Assembly (NCBI GenBank): GCA_023475235.1
Contig: JAMCWG010000103.1
Coordinates: 1 to 43,274 of the forward strand
Length of the DNA: 43,274 nt
Source: Chloroflexota bacterium
GTDB taxonomy: Bacteria; Chloroflexota; UBA6077; FW602-bin22; JAMCWG01
Reading direction: 5' to 3'
Below, piece by piece: positions 40,131-43,274 of the stretch. The notes under the pieces were generated by a model, which searched no databases, was not told where the DNA came from, and saw only the letters and a list, made by a program, of their open reading frames with translations. The translations under genes and the position numbers were made by a program. Position 1 is the stretch's first letter; each line of letters starts with the position of its first letter.

Positions 40131-40419
40131 AAAGAGCCTCGCAATCATACATGATAAACGAGACGACCAAGTCGACTTGATCGTCGTGCTGCGGTGCATC
40201 GATGATCGTCGCGCAACTGAAGAGGAGATCCTACGCCTGTCTGATGAGGTCTCGTTCTTCTCAGGGAGACTCGTGCTGATATCCGCCCTAGTCTACGAGA
40301 TTCGCGAATGGGAAGGGCATCTCGATCCGTTGCGGATGAACGTGCGGAGAGAGGGGATTGCCCTGCTATGGAGGTTCAAGACAGGCAGCAAAATGGCTGA
40401 GGTAGTGACTATTGTCTGA
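40131..40419 (+). pseudogene. C-terminal remnant of a minimal nucleotidyltransferase-like protein
   Basis: The frame that begins immediately after palindrome B reads IIHDKRDDQVDLIVVLRCIDDRRATEEEILRLSDEVSFFSGRLVLISALVYEIREWEGHLDPLRMNVRREGIALLWRF. The VDLIVVL strand, IADEVS-like helix and final NVRREGIAL match the end of MNT-type antitoxin nucleotidyltransferases, whose GSR nucleotide motif would lie upstream and is missing. No start codon with a ribosome site is present. It overlaps the gatC start by 8 bp and carries its ribosome site. Confidence 0.45.
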
Positions 40420-40771
40420 GCAACAGAACGCGCAGATCGAAGCCCCTCGCATCACCCGCGAGGGTGTCATTCGCGTCGCTGACCTGGCCAAGGTCGGCCT
40501 AGCCGAGGAGGAAATCGAGCACCTGCAGCAGCAGCTTTCCAGCATTCTGGACAACATCGCCATCCTGAGCGAGCTGGATACGGCCGCTATCCCAGCCACG
40601 GCCCAGGTCATCCCGCTTAGCAACGTGTTCCGGCCCGATGAGATGACGGACTGCCTCTCGCCGGGGGCCGTTCTCGCCAACGCGCCCGAGGTCTACGAGG
40701 ACTCGTTCAAGATCCCTGCCGTTATGGAAGAAGATGAAGCCTTACGCATGGACCATCCAGCAGTGTCATAA
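40412..40771 (+). CDS. gatC: Asp/Glu-tRNA amidotransferase subunit C
   Basis: GatC stabilises the GatCAB amidotransferase that converts Glu-tRNA-Gln (and in some species Asp-tRNA-Asn) to the cognate amide. The 119-residue protein carries the GatC core [44 protein letters not shown] and VFRPDE...[20 protein letters not shown]. The start is TTG 40412 with GAGGT about 9 nt upstream. The C terminus overlaps gatA by 38 bp; it is about 20 residues longer than typical. Confidence 0.93.
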   Translation: MSEQQNAQIEAPRITREGVIRVADLAKVGLAEEEIEHLQQQLSSILDNIAILSELDTAAIPATAQVIPLSNVFRPDEMTDCLSPGAVLANAPEVYEDSFKIPAVMEEDEALRMDHPAVS

Positions 40772-42200
40772 TGCCCTGTCCCGCCGGGAAATATCTTCGG
40801 TCGAGTTGACGCGGGCCGTCCTGGACCGCATCGCCGCCGTGGACGATAAGGTGCGCGCCTACCTGCTGGTCACGCCGGAGGTTGCCCTTGCCCAGGCCGC
40901 GGCCGTCGACGCCCGGCGCTCTGCCGGCGAGGCCCTGTCGCCCCTGGCCGGCGTGCCGATGGCCATCAAGGACAATATGTGCACTTTCGGCACCCGGACC
41001 ACCTGCGCCTCTCGCATCCTGCATGATTTCATTCCCCCCTACGATGCCACCGTGGTGGAGCGGCTACGGGCCGCGGGCGCGGTGTTCGTGGGAAAAGCCA
41101 ATATGGACGAGTTCGCAATGGGCTCGTCGTGCGAGAACTCCGGCTTCTTCCCCACCCATAACCCGTGGGCGCTGGACCGGGTGCCCGGCGGCAGCAGCGG
41201 CGGCTCCGGCGCGGCAGTGGCGGCCGGCGAGGCCATCTACGCCCTCGGCTCCGACACCGGCGGGTCGGTGCGGCTGCCGGCCAGCTTCTGCGGCATGGTG
41301 GGACTGAAGCCCACCTATGGCCGGGTGTCACGCTACGGGCTGGTGGCCTATGCCTCCTCCCTCGACCAGATAGGGCCGCTGACCCGAGACGTGACCGACT
41401 GCGCCCTGGTGATGAACGCCATCGCCGGCCACGACCGGCGCGATTCGACCTCGGTCGATACTCCGGTGCCGGACTATACGGCTGCTCTGGGGGGTGATGT
41501 CCGCGGGCTGCGGGTGGGAGTGCCGGCAGAGTACTTCGGCGACGCCGTTGAGCCGGGTGTGCGAGCGTCCATCGATGGGGCGCTGCGCGTGCTCGAAGGG
41601 CTCGGGGCTACCGTGGCCGAGACGTCCCTCCCGCACACCCGCTATGCCATCGCCTCGTACTACATCATCGCTCCGGCCGAGGCCAGCGCCAACCTGGCCC
41701 GCTACGACGGCATGAAATATGGCTTGTCGGTGCGCGGCGCAGACATCTGGGATACCTACTGCCGGACGCGGGAGGAAGGCTTCGGCGCTGAGGTGAAGCG
41801 GCGGATTATGCTCGGTACGTACGCCCTCTCCGCCGGCTACTACGATGCCTATTATCTCCAGGCGCAGAAAACGCGCACCCTTATCAAGCAGGACTTTGAC
41901 CGGGCCTTCGAGAAGTACGATGTGCTGGTGACGCCTGTCTCGCCGACGGTGGCCTTCAGGCTGGGCGAGAAGACTGACGACCCGCTGGCGATGTACCTGT
42001 CCGACGTATGCACCGTTACGGTGAACCAGGCCGGCATTCCGGGTCTCAGCGTCCCGTGCGGGTTCGCGGACGGACTGCCGGTGGGGATGCAACTGCTGGC
42101 GCCGGCGTTCGAAGAGGAGACATTGCTGCGGGTGGCCCGCGCCTTCGAGCGGGCATCCGATTTCCGGCGGCTGGCGCCGCTGGGCGATGAAGGGTCGTGA
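40734..42200 (+). CDS. gatA: Asp/Glu-tRNA amidotransferase subunit A
   Basis: GatA is the amidase subunit that releases ammonia from glutamine for transfer to mischarged tRNA. The 488-residue protein has the amidase-signature triad: Lys in PMAIKDNMC, cis-Ser in [16 protein letters not shown], and nucleophile Ser in the [17 protein letters not shown] loop. [12 protein letters not shown]-like [25 protein letters not shown] is the GatA form rather than a general amidase. GGAAGAAG precedes ATG 40734. gatB is not in the window and would be expected elsewhere. Confidence 0.95.
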   Translation: MKPYAWTIQQCHNALSRREISSVELTRAVLDRIAAVDDKVRAYLLVTPEVALAQAAAVDARRSAGEALSPLAGVPMAIKDNMCTFGTRTTCASRILHDFIPPYDATVVERLRAAGAVFVGKANMDEFAMGSSCENSGFFPTHNPWALDRVPGGSSGGSGAAVAAGEAIYALGSDTGGSVRLPASFCGMVGLKPTYGRVSRYGLVAYASSLDQIGPLTRDVTDCALVMNAIAGHDRRDSTSVDTPVPDYTAALGGDVRGLRVGVPAEYFGDAVEPGVRASIDGALRVLEGLGATVAETSLPHTRYAIASYYIIAPAEASANLARYDGMKYGLSVRGADIWDTYCRTREEGFGAEVKRRIMLGTYALSAGYYDAYYLQAQKTRTLIKQDFDRAFEKYDVLVTPVSPTVAFRLGEKTDDPLAMYLSDVCTVTVNQAGIPGLSVPCGFADGLPVGMQLLAPAFEEETLLRVARAFERASDFRRLAPLGDEGS

Positions 42201-42243
42201 GTGGACTGTGGGCAGCTTTTGGACGGTACGGCGGCATACAAGA

Positions 42244-42322
42244 CGTAGCGACGACTGAAGTCGTCACTACGGTGACTGCGCTGGAGGATCACGCACGTAG
42301 TGACGACTAAAGTCGTCACTAC
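42244..42322. repeat. GTAGTGACGAC family, copies C and D
   Basis: Copy C at 42244-42271 (one arm changed, CGTAGCGACG) and copy D at 42297-42322 (core GACTAAAGTC), both between gatA and the nucleotidyltransferase gene. Confidence 0.75.
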
Positions 42323-42354
42323 CTAATGCAGGCAAGATACAGGTGGTGGTATAG

Positions 42355-43203
42355 ATGAAGGTAATCATACCGGCAGCCGGTCTGGGTACACGGCTCCGGC
42401 CTCACACGTACAGCAAGCCCAAGCCGCTGGTGAATGTGGCCGGCAAGCCCGTGCTGGGCCATATCCTGGACAAGCTGGCCCAAGTGCACCCGGAAGAAAT
42501 CATCTTCATCACCGGCTACCTGGGCGAACAGATCGAAGACTACGTGCGGCGCAATTACTGCTTTCCCGCCCGGTTCATCGAACAGACGGAGCGGCGCGGA
42601 CAGTCCCACGCCATATATCTGGCGCGGGAGGCCATCGACCAGCCCGTGCTCATCGTCTTCGTGGATACGATATTCGAGGCGGACCTGTCGCAGCTCGAGA
42701 GCCTGGCAGGAGACGGGGCGATATACGTCAGCGAGGTGGAGGACCCTACCCGCTTCGGCGTGGTGCAGCTCAAGGACGGCCTCGTCTCCCGTCTGGTGGA
42801 GAAGCCGAAACAGTATGTCTCCAACCTTGCGGTGGTCGGCATTTACTATCTGCGCAACTGGGAGATGCTGCTGCAGGCAATCGACGACCAGATGGCGCAG
42901 GATGAGCCTACCAATGGCGAGTACTTCCTGGCCGACGCGTTGCAGCGGATGATCGACCGCGGCGCTCGATTGCAGGCGCTGCCGGTGTCGGTGTGGGAGG
43001 ACTGTGGCAAGCGGGAAGCGGTGCTCCAGTGCAACCGCTACCTGCTATCGGTCGCACCGCCGCAGGAAGTGCGACTCAATCATTCCATCATCGTGCCGCC
43101 GGTATCCATCGCTCCCACTGCCGAGGTCATTAATTCAATAGTCGGTCCCTATGTGACTATCGGCGAGAATGCTCGGGTGGAGAACTGCGTGCTCCAGGAC
43201 TGA
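42355..43203 (+). CDS. sugar-phosphate nucleotidyltransferase, 3' end artificially cut
   Basis: A glucose-1-phosphate thymidylyl/uridylyl-transferase-like enzyme for activated sugars. It opens with the signature VIIPAAGLGTRLRPHTYSKPKPLVNVAGKPVLGHILDKL; VFVDTIFEADLS is the metal loop and VSRLVEKPKQY the second conserved motif. A left-handed beta-helix begins at LNHSIIVPPVSIAPTAEVINSIVGPYVTIGENARVENCVL but is cut after three rungs. The stop codon TGA (43201) is the first triplet of an inverted copy of 43009-43082, so the true C terminus is probably missing. The base specificity is not assignable. Confidence 0.85.
   Translation: MKVIIPAAGLGTRLRPHTYSKPKPLVNVAGKPVLGHILDKLAQVHPEEIIFITGYLGEQIEDYVRRNYCFPARFIEQTERRGQSHAIYLAREAIDQPVLIVFVDTIFEADLSQLESLAGDGAIYVSEVEDPTRFGVVQLKDGLVSRLVEKPKQYVSNLAVVGIYYLRNWEMLLQAIDDQMAQDEPTNGEYFLADALQRMIDRGARLQALPVSVWEDCGKREAVLQCNRYLLSVAPPQEVRLNHSIIVPPVSIAPTAEVINSIVGPYVTIGENARVENCVLQD
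43009..43082 (+). repeat. left arm of 74-bp perfect inverted repeat
   Basis: This segment inside the nucleotidyltransferase gene is the exact reverse complement of 43201-43274. The arms are separated by 118 bp. Confidence 0.95.
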
Positions 43204-43274
43204 TTGAGTCGCACTTCCTGCGGCGGTGCGACCGATAGCAGGTAGCGGTTGCACTGGAGCACCGCTTCCCGCTT
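43201..43274 (-). repeat. right arm of 74-bp perfect inverted repeat (window end)
   Basis: Exact reverse complement of 43009-43082, running to the last base of the window. This looks like a fold-back at a contig end rather than natural sequence. Confidence 0.95.

Noticed and set aside
1-43274. tRNA genes and CRISPR arrays
   Set aside because: No T-loop (GTTCRANYC) with matching cloverleaf and no regularly spaced direct repeats were seen by eye; a tRNAscan-SE or CRISPR search would settle it.

Overview
The window reads as a GC-rich, densely coded draft contig from an uncultured bacterium, most likely a Chloroflexota (Dehalococcoidia-like) lineage. The placement is inference. It rests on the Chloroflexi-style surface protein at 26.6-28.6 kb (a 'GGLRTFGFP' domain in front of a glycosidase-like barrel), stand-alone membrane permeases and solute-binding proteins, a YugP-type membrane peptidase, and a uniform promoter style (TTGNNN, 17 bp, TGN-TATAAT).

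Layout. 0.1-3.4 kb: a small unknown gene, a truncated monooxygenase-like remnant, then gcvH, lpdA and mobA. 3.5-8.0 kb: a KefB-type antiporter with a TrkA domain, a PPi-type phosphofructokinase and a MacB-type permease. 8.1-9.3 kb: the most notable locus, a DsbA-like oxidase whose CPYC motif is written TGA-P-Y-C (selenocysteine expected), followed 15 nt later by its VKOR-type reoxidant. 9.3-13.1 kb: a PIN/NYN, NUDIX and 4Fe-4S protein operon, an Imm5-like immunity gene and an M42 peptidase. 13.3-18.8 kb: a membrane Zn-peptidase, RlmN with a 180-residue basic tail, a PadR-like regulator with a MOT1-type molybdate transporter (frameshifted), and an MFS transporter. 19.1-24.8 kb: a propeller remnant, a PHP phosphoesterase, trpS, an AT-richer two-gene restriction-modification island, and argS. 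25-31.4 kb: a GT-C glycosyltransferase and glycosidase pair, an HtrA protease, a 254-bp inverted-repeat element, a zinc-ribbon protein and an AmiS/UreI-like membrane protein. 31.6-38.4 kb: a decaying acid-catabolism region (solute-binding lipoprotein with a long structured leader, frameshifted crotonase, 2-hydroxyacid dehydrogenase, broken CaiB, haloacid dehalogenase, enolase-superfamily dehydratase). 38.7-43.3 kb: asnS, gatC, gatA and a sugar nucleotidyltransferase that runs into a 74-bp inverted copy of itself at the window end.

How it fits together. The selenocysteine DsbA/VKOR pair would introduce disulfides into exported proteins, of which the window encodes several (HtrA, glycosidase, lipoprotein). 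MobA and the MOT1 transporter point to a molybdoenzyme-using metabolism. GcvH and Lpd belong to glycine cleavage. asnS beside gatCA suggests that GatCAB here mainly serves Gln-tRNA formation.

Limits. Two frameshifts and the fold-back at the end show this is draft sequence, so single-base claims, including the TGA, need read-level confirmation. No tRNA, rRNA or CRISPR array was seen.
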